From Pseudomonadota bacterium (GTDB taxonomy: Bacteria > Pseudomonadota > Alphaproteobacteria > Acetobacterales > Acetobacteraceae), in the NCBI GenBank assembly GCA_019352115.1, contig JABBNW010000021.1, positions 1 to 32,790 of the forward strand: 32,790 nucleotides of DNA, written 5' to 3'. The translations under genes were made by a program, and so were the position numbers. The notes under the pieces were generated by a model. It ran no database searches. It saw nothing but the letters and a program-made list of their open reading frames with translations, and was not told where the DNA came from. Shown piece after piece: positions 32,616-32,790 of the stretch (within the stretch, counting starts at the first letter, position 1; every line of letters begins with the position of its first letter).

Positions 32616-32790
32616 CGAAACCAAGACGGACCGTGTCCGCCCCGAGTGTGGCAGCCGCCGGCCGGGACTTTCGGGTTGTCGCCATTGGCGCCTCGGCCGG
32701 CGGTCTTGACGCCTGCCGGAAGTTTTTGCTTGCGATGCCTGCGGCCAACGGCATGGCCTTCGTCGTGGTCCAGCATCTGGACCCGAACCA
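32612..32790 (+). CDS. CheB-type methylesterase domain protein, 5' part only
   Basis: The frame starts at GTG 32612 and runs off the window after about 60 codons. FRVVAIGASAGGLDACRKFLLAMPAANGMAFVVVQHLDPN contains the CheB catalytic-serine motif GASAGG and the family VVQHLDP motif. There is no receiver domain before it, as in CheB-CheR-PAS fusion proteins that begin with the methylesterase domain. Known members act in receptor methylation or related signalling. The remaining domains are outside the window. It diverges from the slipin gene. Confidence 0.85.
   Translation, partial: MTKPRRTVSAPSVAAAGRDFRVVAIGASAGGLDACRKFLLAMPAANGMAFVVVQHLDPN

Noticed and set aside
32409-32754. Minus-strand open frames opposite the CheB start
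   Set aside because: They are antisense to the GASAGG and VVQHLDP motifs and show no motifs of their own.

Overview
The window is a high-GC (roughly 70%) bacterial chromosome segment. G/C-biased third codon positions, family content (complete cyclic beta-1,2-glucan synthase, MmgE/PrpD, FCD-type GntR, enolase-superfamily dehydratase, CheB fusion start) and FNR/FixK-like boxes suggest an alphaproteobacterium, possibly of the Acetobacteraceae/Rhodospirillales. That placement is inference; no rRNA or marker gene is present.

Region 1 (1-4.4 kb) is an envelope/secretion locus. On the minus strand are the start of a Met/Gly-rich Spy/CpxP-like periplasmic protein and a beta-barrel outer-membrane protein. 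On the plus strand are three consecutive secreted proteins: a small one of unknown function, a His/Gly-rich one and a Gly/Ser-rich one. The control region between the divergent units holds a perfect FNR-type box, a second near-perfect one, and two tandem TACA-AA-TGTA palindromes that fit the CopY/BlaI operator consensus. This is the best candidate in the window for an undescribed system, perhaps oxygen- and metal-responsive.

Region 2 (4.4-17.4 kb) is catabolic. It holds an enolase-superfamily dehydratase, a CFA-synthase-like methyltransferase, a fluoroacetate-type dehalogenase and a tight five-gene minus-strand operon (FAH-family hydrolase, acyl-CoA synthetase, enoyl-CoA hydratase, HMG-CoA-lyase-like enzyme, MmgE/PrpD). 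Then come galE, a GntR-family regulator translationally coupled to a DapA-family aldolase, a tRNA-Leu(UAA), and a D-2-hydroxyacid dehydrogenase. The operon looks like a complete route for activating, hydrating and cleaving an organic acid; the substrate is unknown.

Region 3 (17.4-30.1 kb) is mostly cell envelope: a bifunctional penicillin-binding protein, a 3-oxoadipyl-CoA-type thiolase, a 0.95-kb stretch of apparently decayed coding sequence, and one giant 2829-residue cyclic beta-1,2-glucan synthase.

Region 4 (30.2-32.8 kb) looks stress/signalling related. It holds a Dps-like protein whose ferroxidase residues are largely lost, a single-domain receiver that overlaps it by 4 bases, a slipin/stomatin-type membrane protein, and the start of a CheB-domain protein that runs off the window. 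A 19-bp element with one mismatch occurs at nearly the same distance upstream of the Dps-like gene and the slipin gene.
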